The position numbers and the translations under genes were made by a program. Under the pieces are notes generated by a model. The model was not told the DNA's origin. It ran no database searches and was given only the letters and a program-made list of their open reading frames with translations. Of a stretch of DNA of 64,000 nucleotides, positions 33,520-42,370 are shown piece after piece (position 1 is the first letter of the stretch; each line of letters starts with the position of its first letter). The stretch is from G963675935 sp963675935 (lineage in GTDB: Bacteria > Planctomycetota > Planctomycetia > Pirellulales > Thermoguttaceae). The stretch covers positions 62,001-126,000 of the forward strand of contig CAXXPV010000007.1 in NCBI GenBank assembly GCA_963675935.2. The letters run 5' to 3'.

Positions 33520-34554
33520 TCAGTAACTATTTCCGTCGATCGGCAGACCGTCGTGGCGATTGCCCAACCGCCGGTGGATTTCCGGATTGATCGTGTAGCT
33601 GATCGTTTGAACGGACCCGTCGCAAAAAACGAATTGGCACCCACTAGGATGCGCGCTGCCGAAATAATGTCTGTAGTCGCCGCCGGGCGTGTCGGGCATC
33701 GGCGTCCACGAAAGCGATGGGTTTGGCTCATAATACCAAGTGGATCGCAAAATATCGTCCTGCCAACCGGTGAACATCGCCCAGTCGTCGCCATCATATT
33801 TGCCGTCGGTGTAGCGGTCCGGGTCGCACCAACGCTCGCCGACCATGTAAGTGTTGCTCGTTCCATCCGTAATCTGCGCAACCGCCATTTCCACCAACGG
33901 CGCCGCGACGCCCGAGCATTGGCCGACGTAAGTCTTGTAGCCGTCCCAATAGCTTGTCGCCACGTTAAGCGAACACGAGGAAGGGCCGTAAATATAAAAG
34001 TTATCGCACACGTCGCCGAGACATGCCGCATAGTCGCCGCGGACATGAACTAGGCTGGAAGCCGACATTGCCGGCGATTGGACCGGGGCGCCGCTGAAAC
34101 TTCCGCTATGATATTGGGCATTCGTATAAGCCACGGCGGGACGGCGCGAAGGGCAGTTCATCGCGACCACCGGCGTCTTATCTCGCGTGTGGATGGCGTT
34201 GGCGACGTCCGCGGCCGTCTTCGCATCGGAACCGAGGTCGTGAAGGCTCTGCAATTCCATGTAAGGAAGGATATTGTACACCCATCCGCCCGGCTGGGAT
34301 TTGGAAAAACCCGCGTTCGGATCGCCGGTCCATGCGTAACCCCAGCCGTTGGTTGGATAGTATCCGTTCGCCGATTCGTGGTTCATCCAAGCCAGACCGA
34401 TTTGCTTGAGGTTGTTGGCGCATTGCGCCCGCCGGGCAGCCTCGCGAGCCGCCTGCACCGCCGGCAAGAGCAGCGCGATCAAAATGCCGATGATCGTGAT
34501 GACGACCAAAAGCTCGACTAACGTAAAACCGTGTAGGCGCCGCGAGTCTCTCAT
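33520..34554 (-). CDS. DUF1559 prepilin-like protein, 344 aa
   Basis: The N-terminus carries a type IV/II pseudopilin signal, LHGFTLVELLVVITIIGI, with cleavage after Gly and the conserved +5 Glu, followed by LIALLLPAVQAAREAARRAQ and the DUF1559 mark CANNLKQIGLAWMNHES. The C-terminal domain contains SNTYMVGERWCDPDRYTDG and ends near FGSAHPSGCQFVFCDGSVQT, all typical. Planctomycetes encode dozens of these. They are thought to be extracellular pseudopilin-like proteins tied to uptake or surface functions, without a proven role. Here it lies between a LamG PEP-CTERM protein and a GH127 enzyme. Confidence 0.92.
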   Translation of the reverse strand: MRDSRRLHGFTLVELLVVITIIGILIALLLPAVQAAREAARRAQCANNLKQIGLAWMNHESANGYYPTNGWGYAWTGDPNAGFSKSQPGGWVYNILPYMELQSLHDLGSDAKTAADVANAIHTRDKTPVVAMNCPSRRPAVAYTNAQYHSGSFSGAPVQSPAMSASSLVHVRGDYAACLGDVCDNFYIYGPSSCSLNVATSYWDGYKTYVGQCSGVAAPLVEMAVAQITDGTSNTYMVGERWCDPDRYTDGKYDGDDWAMFTGWQDDILRSTWYYEPNPSLSWTPMPDTPGGDYRHYFGSAHPSGCQFVFCDGSVQTISYTINPEIHRRLGNRHDGLPIDGNSY

Positions 34555-34588
34555 TGGAACACCTGGTAATAAAAGTGGAAAAGGGGAA

Positions 34589-34661
34589 AGTCATCCGCGA
34601 AGAACACGAAGGGACACGAAGACTGCTTCTTTCGCGTTCTTCGTGTCCTTCGCGGACAGAA
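34589..34661. repeat. Palindromic element between DUF1559 and PEP-CTERM genes
   Basis: Arms tccgcgaagaacacgaaggg (34591 on) and cgttcttcgtgtccttcgcg (ending about 34661) are inverted copies. It occupies most of the 119-base spacer. Confidence 0.75.
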
Positions 34662-34673
34662 ATTGTCAACGAA

Positions 34674-35732
34674 CTACTTTTGTTTGCGCCAGGCGTAGCA
34701 GAGCAGCCCCATCAGGCCAAAAGCCGCGAGGACGATAGCCGACGGCTCGGGCACCGCAGTGGCCATTCCCGCACCGGCCCCCGCGTCCATCAGCAGATAC
34801 GTGACGCCGTCTTTCGTCCATACGTCGCCCGCCACATGCGAGCCGACATCCATGCCCGTCACATAATCCCACGCCGTGCCCTCGACGGTCGTGTTGGCGT
34901 TGGCGGCATAGGCCGTCAGCAGGCTGTTGCCGTCGGTGGTGTTGTACTTGAGCGTCGAGAAGATGCCCAGGCTGTAGAGTGCCTTGACCTGAGTGCCCGA
35001 AAGGTCGTTGCTCCAGATCGAGGTATCGTCCATATAGCCTTGGTAGCGGCTTGCATCTGCTGTCGGCCAAGAATTATTTCCAAGCAGGGCAAAGGCGTCC
35101 GCGGCGCTGATGCTGGTCGCGCCGTTATTCGTGACCGTCTGAGCCACGCCGTTGAGGTAAATCGCGCCAGTGCCCGTGGTGGAATTGAACGTGACGGCGA
35201 TCTGAGTCCACTGGTCCGTGGGTACATTGGCGTTGCTGACGGTCGAATGGAATTCGCCCGAGCCGCCATCCGTGCGCACCAACAGCGTACCGGCATTATC
35301 GCTGTTCAACTGCACATACCAGCCATTGGTGTTCCACGACTGTTTTGCCTTGGACCAGAGCAGCGGGCGACTCGCGTTCCAGAAATCGGCTCCTTGCGGA
35401 TTGACCCACGTGATAAAGGTGACGTTGGGGTTGTTCCACCCGCTGAACGACCCGGAGCCCAAGGCCGTAGTGGTGCCGCCGGGGATTTGGCCGGCGTCGT
35501 CCTTGGAACCGCCAAAGAGCAACGATCGAGATCCGGTGGCGGCAGCGGCGGTGCTGACGCCAAGGTCAGCCCCAGCGAGAGTGCAGGTCTGATAGCCTTG
35601 GGTGTCGGCCGCTTGCTCGGCCGTGGTGGAACCCTCGAAATTCCAGTTCGACAACAGAGCCGCCTGAACTTGCGAACACACGCCGACTAGGGCCAGTGTC
35701 GCCGCCGCACACGTTACAGAGAAACGAGACAT
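34674..35732 (-). CDS. PEP-CTERM protein with LamG-like domain, 352 aa
   Basis: A signal peptide (MSRFSVTCAAATLALVGVCS, cleaved near VQAA) leads into a concanavalin/LamG-like jelly roll. That domain starts at LLSNWNFEGSTTAEQAAD and contains FITWVNPQGADFW, DQWTQIAVTFNSTTGTGAIY and YMDDTSIWSNDLSGTQVKAL. The C-terminus is a PEP-CTERM sorting signal: VPEPSAIVLAAFGLMGLLCY, then RKQK. Such proteins are processed by exosortase and released to the surface or matrix. The LamG domain suggests glycan binding. It lies downstream of a sigma/FecR pair whose FecR protein also carries a LamG domain. Confidence 0.9.
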   Translation of the reverse strand: MSRFSVTCAAATLALVGVCSQVQAALLSNWNFEGSTTAEQAADTQGYQTCTLAGADLGVSTAAAATGSRSLLFGGSKDDAGQIPGGTTTALGSGSFSGWNNPNVTFITWVNPQGADFWNASRPLLWSKAKQSWNTNGWYVQLNSDNAGTLLVRTDGGSGEFHSTVSNANVPTDQWTQIAVTFNSTTGTGAIYLNGVAQTVTNNGATSISAADAFALLGNNSWPTADASRYQGYMDDTSIWSNDLSGTQVKALYSLGIFSTLKYNTTDGNSLLTAYAANANTTVEGTAWDYVTGMDVGSHVAGDVWTKDGVTYLLMDAGAGAGMATAVPEPSAIVLAAFGLMGLLCYAWRKQK

Positions 35733-35919
35733 AACACACCTCCACTTAGAGAAAGGAAAAATGGAAAGGACTCACATCGCACACCTTGTCGCGCAGGCGT
35801 TATGCGGAAGCACAACCGATGGCATTCTCGTCGCGCGGGCCTCTCTTGCCGTGGCTCCCGAAGGAACCGACGCTCCCGCGGTCCATGCGAGAGCGCATAA
35901 CTGATTGTCACCGCCTTTC

Positions 35920-36130
35920 GTAGGACGGATTTTCCAATCCGTCCGTAAACGTGGACTCGTGTTGGGGTGGCAGTACAACAGCCACTCCAGTTCCTTAGGA
36001 CCGGCGAATCAATAACTGTCGGAATGTCGCCTTTCGCTCCGCGAAAGAACGCTGCTTTCGCGGAGCGAAAGGCGACACTTATTTCCTCGCCGGTCCTTAA
36101 ACTCGGGACGGATTGGGAAATCCGTCCTAC
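35920..36130. repeat. Three nested palindromes at the 3' end of the FecR-like gene
   Basis: Outer arms: gtaggacggattttccaatc (35920) and gattgggaaatccgtcctac (ending 36130). Middle arms: TTAGGACCGGCGAA (35996) and TCGCCGGTCCTTAA (ending about 36100). Inner arms (family C): gtcgcctttcgctccgcgaa (36025) and gcggagcgaaaggcgac (ending 36076). Each pair is fully enclosed by the next. The outer right arm overlaps the stop codon of the FecR-like gene. Confidence 0.85.
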
Positions 36131-38013
36131 TTCAACTTGTACAAGCGTCGGATTTCCGAGGCGGAAAGGGCCGACTGGAAAATCATCAACTCGTCCATGC
36201 GGCCGGGAAGCACGCGTTCGTTGCGGTTTTCATGATTCCACGCCCCAATCGTGGCGTGGCCGATAGCCATCATGGGCGGCAAATGCCCGTTCAAAGACAT
36301 GTCACCGCAAGGTTCACCGTTGAAATAGAACGCCGCCGTACCCACGACGCAGTCGTACGCCACGGCCACAAATAACCACTGGCCGCGGATAAGTGCTGGC
36401 GACGATGGTCCGCCAATCTCTGCGCCGGGCCCTATCTGCCAGTGACACATCCCGGGCGGGACGTTGTCGGACATTACCAGAGAAGAGCTCTCCGTTGGCA
36501 CTTCGTCGAGATTGATCCACGCGGCGAGCGTCAACTGCTTGCAAGCGGGGATGTTGATGACGACTCCGTCGTCTTGGTTGTCGAACTGTAGCGCCTGCTT
36601 GCCCTGGCAGCGCCCTTGGGCCATGCCCATGCGGAGCGTGCCCCAAACGAGACCATCGAACTTCGGGCCGGTTTTCGCGCGGTTCCGCATAATCTGGCAG
36701 CCGTTTTCACCACGCGGGTCGTCGGCGTCGCGTTGAAAATCGTAATAGGCCAGCAAATCGTCGCGATTGCGCAAATTTTTGCTGAACGCCTGCCACTGAC
36801 GAAACGCTTTCAGCGGTCTTTCCTGAACCTCCTTAACCTTGGCGGCCATCTGCTCGACCCGGACATATTCCCCGGGCTTGCACTCGCCTCGCCGAATCAC
36901 CAAGGGCGTCTCGGCATGGTCGGCGACGGACTTTTCCACCCGAACCGACTCGTTGACGCCGAGAACGACCTCGCGGCCATTATTCCCACTGACCCAATTA
37001 ACGGATTTTACGCGAATCTTGCCGACGAAGACGTGCGATACCGTATCGCCCGACTTCGCCACCTCCACGCCGAACTCGGTGCCGAGGTCGGTGACCACGG
37101 CGGTGGGAGTGCGAACAGAGAAGTAGGTCCCGTCTGCCGGGTGGGACTTCGAGGTGTTGGAATCGGTAGGCAGAGTCCCGCTCGGCAAGCGGGACCTACT
37201 TTCCACCCGCGCCGTCAGCTTGCCGAGCGACAAATACCCGCCGACGGGCGATTCCACTTCATAGGTGCATGGCCCTTGCAGAATCACTTTTGCTCCCGTG
37301 TAATACGTGATTTCCATCAGGCCGGATTTCAGCATGTATTTCGTGCCGAGGACCACGCGATCGTGGAAGGGGGCATCATCCGTGTTGGCCCAAACGCAAT
37401 CGACCATGCCCGTGATTCGGGCGATCGAAACGATCTTCTCTTGTTCCGGCTCGTGCTGATACGACTGCCGCGGTGTTCGCGGAGCTTCGGCCGGTCGCGA
37501 GACGTATTGCTGGGGAACAGTCGATGATACGTAAACATTCAGCCCGATCGCCACCGCAACGGCGAAAAGCACCGTCGCCACCAGATAGCCCGAAAATAAC
37601 TCGTGACTCGAAAGATAGCCGACCGCACTGTTCCACGCGCCGCCGAGCCCCCCAAAATGTTCCGGGGAAATTCCTGGGGAAAAAATGTTTGGCTGAAAAA
37701 GGGGGACAGGCGCCTCACTACCACCATTTCCAGCGGCATTGATGCTTATCGGTTCGGAGCCAGTCCCCTTTTTCACCGGGGCGAAAAAGGGCGACGGGGC
37801 CGACATGGCAACTACCGGACGAAACATCCGCATCAACCGGCCATTCATTCGCATGTAGGCGGCGCAAAACAGCCGATTCGACGGGTCGGCTTCCGACAAG
37901 CTCTCGAGCCGCGTCAGCCCCTGGGCGTCGATCGTGCCGTCACACATCGCCGAACACAGCAGCCACATTTCTTCATCCCGGCACTCGGGAAGGATATGCC
38001 GATTGTCAGTCAT
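36127..38013 (-). CDS. FecR-domain anti-sigma-type protein with C-terminal LamG domain, about 628 aa
   Basis: The start is 38013 (MTDNRHILPECRDEEMWLL), overlapping the sigma-factor stop by 8 bases, so the two are translationally coupled. Parts in order: cytosolic N-terminus of anti-sigma type; one transmembrane helix (YLVATVLFAVAVAIGLNVYV); a periplasmic FecR domain (IARITGMVDCVWANTDDAPF, then VVTDLGTEFGVEVAKSGDTV); and a LamG jelly roll (FDNQDDGVVINIPACKQLTL onward, ending LSASEIRRLYKLK). The layout suits a receptor that binds a glycan outside and controls the sigma factor inside, which is inferred. The coding region contains two repeat-derived insertions, at 37123-37199 and 37693-37793. Confidence 0.82.
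   Translation of the reverse strand: MTDNRHILPECRDEEMWLLCSAMCDGTIDAQGLTRLESLSEADPSNRLFCAAYMRMNGRLMRMFRPVVAMSAPSPFFAPVKKGTGSEPISINAAGNGGSEAPVPLFQPNIFSPGISPEHFGGLGGAWNSAVGYLSSHELFSGYLVATVLFAVAVAIGLNVYVSSTVPQQYVSRPAEAPRTPRQSYQHEPEQEKIVSIARITGMVDCVWANTDDAPFHDRVVLGTKYMLKSGLMEITYYTGAKVILQGPCTYEVESPVGGYLSLGKLTARVESRSRLPSGTLPTDSNTSKSHPADGTYFSVRTPTAVVTDLGTEFGVEVAKSGDTVSHVFVGKIRVKSVNWVSGNNGREVVLGVNESVRVEKSVADHAETPLVIRRGECKPGEYVRVEQMAAKVKEVQERPLKAFRQWQAFSKNLRNRDDLLAYYDFQRDADDPRGENGCQIMRNRAKTGPKFDGLVWGTLRMGMAQGRCQGKQALQFDNQDDGVVINIPACKQLTLAAWINLDEVPTESSSLVMSDNVPPGMCHWQIGPGAEIGGPSSPALIRGQWLFVAVAYDCVVGTAAFYFNGEPCGDMSLNGHLPPMMAIGHATIGAWNHENRNERVLPGRMDELMIFQSALSASEIRRLYKLK
37123..37199. repeat. Palindromic element, family E, inside the FecR domain
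   Basis: The arms gtaggtcccgtctgccgg (from 37123) and cggcaagcgggacctac (ending 37199) are inverted repeats 77 bases end to end. They are translated in frame as ESRSRLPSGTLPTDSNTSKS plus HPADGT. The same family forms the lgt/phosphatase junction at 43945-44037. Confidence 0.85.
37693..37793. repeat. Palindromic element, family B, in the N-terminal region of the FecR-like gene
   Basis: Arms ctgaaaaagggggacaggcg (from 37693) and gagccagtcccctttttcac (about 37757-37776) are imperfect inverted repeats, followed by another gcgaaaaagggcgacggg. They encode FAPVKKGTGSEPISINAAGN and GGSEAPVPLFQP, a segment unlike the rest of the protein, just before the transmembrane helix. Confidence 0.75.
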
Positions 38014-38545
38014 CGCGCATCTCCTCCTCGATTTGGTCACCTCGCATACAGTCGAGCAGCACGCGGCGAATTCGCTCCAATTGTTTATAGAGGGCGTCGG
38101 GCTGCATGTTTCGGCCGGCGGCAATCGCCTTGATGGAACTTGCGCCCGCATAGCACTGTTCGAGCAGACGCCGCTTTTCCTCGGCGAGTTTTTTTAGGCA
38201 TTCCGCCAACCGGTCGAGGCTCTTGTTGAGCAGTTCGGCCGAGCGGAATTGCTCCTCGGCCATGGCCGTGAGCATGGCTTCGCTGAACATGCCGCCCCGG
38301 TGGCGGTTCCTTCGCATGAACATGCGGACTTCGTTCAAGGCGATGGTGAATGCCCAGGGAGCGAACGGCCGAGCGGGGTCGTACTTGCCACGGTTTTGCA
38401 GGAGCTTTAGAGAGGTTTCTTGGAAGACCTCGTCGGCGTCGTTGCGCCGAGGCAGCAGCGAAGCGATGTAGCCGTAGAGTTCGTCCTGGCACGCCACGAA
38501 ACATTCATCGAACACTTGCCAGGGATCGACATCTTGCTGAGTCAT
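38006..38545 (-). CDS. ECF-type RNA polymerase sigma factor, 179 aa
   Basis: I choose the start at 38545 (MTQQDVDPWQVFDECFVACQ); the adjacent upstream ATG at 38548 and a longer frame to 38596 are possible. Region 2 is clear: YGYIASLLPRRNDADEVFQE, then WAFTIALNEVRMFMRRNRHR. Region 4 is LDRLAECLKKLAEEKRRLLE, then AIAAGRNMQPDALYKQLERI. This is the planctomycete/verrucomicrobial sigma-70 subfamily found next to FecR-LamG genes. The following gene starts inside its last codons. It probably controls the local glycan genes and possibly itself. Confidence 0.9.
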   Translation of the reverse strand: MTQQDVDPWQVFDECFVACQDELYGYIASLLPRRNDADEVFQETSLKLLQNRGKYDPARPFAPWAFTIALNEVRMFMRRNRHRGGMFSEAMLTAMAEEQFRSAELLNKSLDRLAECLKKLAEEKRRLLEQCYAGASSIKAIAAGRNMQPDALYKQLERIRRVLLDCMRGDQIEEEMRDD

Positions 38546-38870
38546 CATTCGCTCAAATGGTCGTTTGCGCGGCGTTTGTCGTCGCCAAGGCGGCACGGTG
38601 TGCCTCTACCTATACTATTCACAAACCGACCGACTCTGACATTTGCGAGCGAAATTTTTTCGACATCAGCGTAAGCTCTTGCGGCACAGAGGCTTAGCAA
38701 CATTGCATTCGCGGGGCATTCACCCCTCGTTCAGAGGGCCGCCGGCAACGTGGCGTGGCGACGCGGGACGATGACGCCACGGGGAGCACCGCATTCGGCT
38801 TACGAAGAGGGCGATGAATCTCGTTGAAGACGCGGCGATCTTTTTTCGCCGGCTTACTTCTACTGCGCAA

Positions 38871-39069
38871 GATTGGCGGAAAATGGGGACTGGCTCCGTG
38901 GCGTAAACCGGCATAGCATCGGTAGAAACGTTGCCGCCACGGTGCCAGTCCCCTTTTTCCGCAGCGTTACCAGCGGGTTCCGTCGAAAAAGGGGACAGGC
39001 ACCGTCGCCAGAGACGCTGTTTTGTGGGGCGAAGCTTATCGAGGCGACGGAGCCAGTCCCCATTTTCGA
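38871..39069. repeat. Cluster of family B palindromes
   Basis: Within the 546-base spacer 38546-39091 there are four family B half-arms: aaatggggactggctccg (38879), ccagtccccttttt (38943), aaaaaggggacaggca (38986) and gagccagtccccatttt (39050). Together they make two nested inverted pairs. The rest of the spacer (38600-38870) shows no gene; an AT-rich patch near 38610-38660 may hold the sigma-gene promoter but I cannot define it. Confidence 0.7.
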
Positions 39070-39091
39070 CTACCGATCTTGCGCAGTAGAA

Positions 39092-42091
39092 CTAAACGGT
39101 GGCGTGGCCGATTCGCCCCCGGCCGACGCAAGCGGCGATGACGCCGATCAACCGAGCACGGTCGATCGGTTTCGCCAAATACTCGTTGCAGCCGGCGGCC
39201 AGACACCGGTCAATGTCGTCCGACATCGCATTGGCCGTCAGGGCGAAGATCGGTCGGTCATAGCCCTTGGCGCGGAGCAAGCGTGTCGCTTCGTAGCCGT
39301 CCATCACCGGCATGTTCATGTCCATCAGGATCAGATCGAAAGGCTCGGTCTCCGCGCGATCGACGGCGAGGCGGCCGTTTTCGACGCATTCGACCTCGAC
39401 ACCGGCCTTTCGCAAAACGACGCGGATGAGTTCGCGATTATCGTATCCGTCTTCGGCCAATAGGACCCGCACTCCCCGAAGGTCTTCCGGCGAGGCTTGC
39501 CAGACATGATCGACGGCGTCATGTTCCGCCTCGGCGGGGCGACGCAGCATGCGGACGCCTTCAAGACTTCCGGTGGGCACGGTCAGGGTGAACGTGCTGC
39601 CTTGCCCCCAAACGCTCTTGACGGTCAAATCGCCGCCGAGCAGAATGGCGATGTGACGCGAGATGGCAAGCCCCAGGCCCGTGCCGCCGAACCGTTGCGT
39701 GATGGACTCATCACCCTGGCTGAACGGCTGGAACAATCGCGGGAAGGCTTCCTCGCGGATGCCGATTCCCGTATCGATCACCTCGAAGCGGACGGCCGGC
39801 CTCTCGCCGCGCCAGTGCGGCAGCAGCGAGGCGACGACGCGCACGCCGCCCCGCTCGGTGAACTTGACGGCGTTGCCAGCCAGATTGACGACGGCCTGCC
39901 GCAGTCGGTCGCAGTCGGTTAAAATGGTTTCGGGCATTTCGCCGGGATATTCGACCGAGAAAGAAACGCCGCGTTGTTCGGCTCGCGGCCGCAACATGCC
40001 GGCCACCTCGGCCAACAGCGAGACGACGTCGCATCGCGCCACATCCACCGACATCTTGCCGGCCTCGACTTTCGACAGGTCGAGGATGTCGTTGATGAGC
40101 GACAGCAGATGCGCTCCGCTGCGGCGGATCGTGGCTGCGTAGCTGTTCCGGCTGCCGGAGTCGATCGCGGGGTCCATCAACAGATCGGCGTAGCCGAGGA
40201 TGGCGGTCATGGGCGTACGAATTTCGTGGCTCATGTTGGCCAGGAATCGGCTTTTGGCCTGATTGGCCGCGTCGGCTTCGTCCTTGGCCGCGGCCAGTTT
40301 TTGCTCGTATTGCCGCTGCTTGACGATCCGCCACCAGCCGTCCATGAGAAGCTGAAGTTGGTTGAGGTCGCGCTCGTCGTAGTCGGTCGCTTTGTTGCCG
40401 ACGCCCGCCACGGCCACGATCCGTTGGCCGTCAAATACCGGGATATTCATGTGGCGAGTCAGAGGGACGTGGCCTTCCGGAATGCCTCGCTTGCACGGAC
40501 TGGGCGCGGCGTAGTCGTTGGTGATGATCGGCTTGCGCTGGCGCACGGCCTCGCCCCAGAGTCCCGTATTGACGACAGGGTAAACGATGGGTTTATCGTT
40601 GATTCGACAGTCGGCGTGCGCCGAGCGGGACCAATACGTCATGGTCAAAACCGATTCGTCGTCGTTGGCCAAGGCCAAGTAGCCGATCGTGCTTCCCGTC
40701 AGGCGAATGGCGTCCTCGATAACCTGGGCGTCGATCTCCTGCATGGGCCGATCGGTCATGCGACTCAGCGCCAAGAGCGATTCCATGCGATGCGAGCCAA
40801 GCTCGCGTTCCTCCTCCGCCGCTTTTCGCTCGGCGATGTTCACGAAACATTCCAGCAGATATTGCCGCCCGTTTTTGACGACCGGAACCACCGATTTGAG
40901 GATGGGCACTCGCGTGCCGTCGGCCCTAATGCATACCCGCTCCGCATGGTCCACTTGCTGGCCCAAATCGGTGATGGGGCATTTGTCTTTCGCGCTAGGG
41001 CAAATGAACTCGTGACAGACTTTCCCCACGATTTGCTCGCGCGGCAAGCCGATCTCATGGGTGGCCATGGGATTCACATCCACGATGACGTGCGTTTGAG
41101 GATCGATCACCAGGATGCCCGCCGACACGGCGTCGAAGATGTTGTGCAGATACTGCTCGCTCTCTCGCAATGTTTGTTCCGCCAGCTTCTGTTCACTGAT
41201 GTCGCGAAAAACGCCAATGAGACAGCGATTGCCATCAAGCTCCACGGGCGCGGCCGAGATCATGATGGGCACCCGCTCTCCCGTCTTGCGCAAGACCACC
41301 GATTCGTGGGTTATGTGCAGCAATTCCTCGGCGAAACCCTCGAATGCCGCCCGGGTCGCCGGCAGCACGTCCTCGGGATGGAGTTGATCGGCCCTGAGCG
41401 ACAGTATCTCCTCTCGCGAGTATCCGGTCAGCTCTTCCGCCTTGGTGTTGCAATCGACGAGCATTCTGGTTTCGATGTCAGCGATGAAGATGGCGTCGGC
41501 GTTATGCTCGAACAACCGGCGATAGCGATTTTCGCTTTCCCGCAGCTTGTCTTCCGCCCGCTTTTGTTCGGTGATGTCGCGGATCGTCACCTGGAGAAAT
41601 GGCTCGCCTCCCGGTTGCGCATGGTAGGTCAACAAGATGGTGGCGAAAAACTTGCTCCCGTCCTTTCTTCGATAAAGCCATTCAAAGGAATGCGAACCTT
41701 TTTGGGCGGCGATGGCCCACATTCGCTTGGCTTTTTCCGACGAGAGAACGCCATCGGGCTGGCGCTCGGGCGAAACGCCCGCCGGCACGTTGGCGGCCAA
41801 CTCGTTTTCGTCCTTGCATCCGAACAGAGCAATCGCGGCGCGGTTCCCGGCAATCAGCCGAAGATTGGGATCGCGCAATAAAATGGCGTCGGCCGACGTG
41901 TCGAAAAGCATCTTGTACTTGATTTCGCTCGCTTGCAGGGCCGCCTTGGTCCGCTCGTTTTCGGCGATTTCACGAGGACTCGCCTTGCCGGACTGTTCCG
42001 AGCCGGCGGCAAACCATCGCCGCAGCCGCCCCAACAGACGGCAGCCGTCGCGACGGGTACGATCCTTCCCTGCATCCGCATGATCGCTCAT
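39092..42091 (-). CDS. Hybrid sensor histidine kinase with three PAS, one GAF and a receiver domain, about 999 aa
   Basis: The start is 42091 (MSDHADAGKDRTRRDG); the frame is open to 42157. There is no transmembrane segment, so it is a cytosolic sensor. Order: three PAS domains (about 50-185, 190-310, 315-440, each ending in RDITEQK-type linkers); a GAF-like domain (about 455-600); HisKA with FLANMSHEIRTPMTAILGYA; an HATPase with NLAGNAVKFTE, DTGIGI and FGGTGLGLAIS; and a receiver with VLLAEDGYDNRELIRVV, phospho-Asp in ILMDMNMPVMDG and late Lys in YLAKPIDR. The third PAS contains CHEFICPSAKDKCP, a Cys-rich motif seen in some redox or ligand-sensing PAS domains. No output regulator gene is adjacent. 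Confidence 0.92.
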   Translation of the reverse strand: MSDHADAGKDRTRRDGCRLLGRLRRWFAAGSEQSGKASPREIAENERTKAALQASEIKYKMLFDTSADAILLRDPNLRLIAGNRAAIALFGCKDENELAANVPAGVSPERQPDGVLSSEKAKRMWAIAAQKGSHSFEWLYRRKDGSKFFATILLTYHAQPGGEPFLQVTIRDITEQKRAEDKLRESENRYRRLFEHNADAIFIADIETRMLVDCNTKAEELTGYSREEILSLRADQLHPEDVLPATRAAFEGFAEELLHITHESVVLRKTGERVPIMISAAPVELDGNRCLIGVFRDISEQKLAEQTLRESEQYLHNIFDAVSAGILVIDPQTHVIVDVNPMATHEIGLPREQIVGKVCHEFICPSAKDKCPITDLGQQVDHAERVCIRADGTRVPILKSVVPVVKNGRQYLLECFVNIAERKAAEEERELGSHRMESLLALSRMTDRPMQEIDAQVIEDAIRLTGSTIGYLALANDDESVLTMTYWSRSAHADCRINDKPIVYPVVNTGLWGEAVRQRKPIITNDYAAPSPCKRGIPEGHVPLTRHMNIPVFDGQRIVAVAGVGNKATDYDERDLNQLQLLMDGWWRIVKQRQYEQKLAAAKDEADAANQAKSRFLANMSHEIRTPMTAILGYADLLMDPAIDSGSRNSYAATIRRSGAHLLSLINDILDLSKVEAGKMSVDVARCDVVSLLAEVAGMLRPRAEQRGVSFSVEYPGEMPETILTDCDRLRQAVVNLAGNAVKFTERGGVRVVASLLPHWRGERPAVRFEVIDTGIGIREEAFPRLFQPFSQGDESITQRFGGTGLGLAISRHIAILLGGDLTVKSVWGQGSTFTLTVPTGSLEGVRMLRRPAEAEHDAVDHVWQASPEDLRGVRVLLAEDGYDNRELIRVVLRKAGVEVECVENGRLAVDRAETEPFDLILMDMNMPVMDGYEATRLLRAKGYDRPIFALTANAMSDDIDRCLAAGCNEYLAKPIDRARLIGVIAACVGRGRIGHATV

Positions 42092-42370
42092 GGAAGCGGA
42101 CTCCAGACTCGAAACAACAATTGAACTGTACAAGCATAGCTCCGCAAAGACGCGCAAGCCCCCCCGCGTGTCATTGCGTTCGCATCGGTTTGTCGTCTTG
42201 TCGATTCCGATTCATTTTGGGCATATCTGAAGAGCAAAGATTGTCAAAAGGGAGTGGGATGGGTGCATATTCCGCACAAGACTTCGCCCCAACCCCCTTG
42301 CGTCGGATTATCACCACACCACCCAGAATGCGCATTCCCGCCCACCCGGCAAGGCGTCGGTAGGCAAAAT

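Noticed and set aside
39974..41881. Long plus-strand open frame (635 codons) opposite the hybrid kinase
   Set aside because: It is a shadow of the high-GC kinase gene; the kinase motifs on the other strand are complete.
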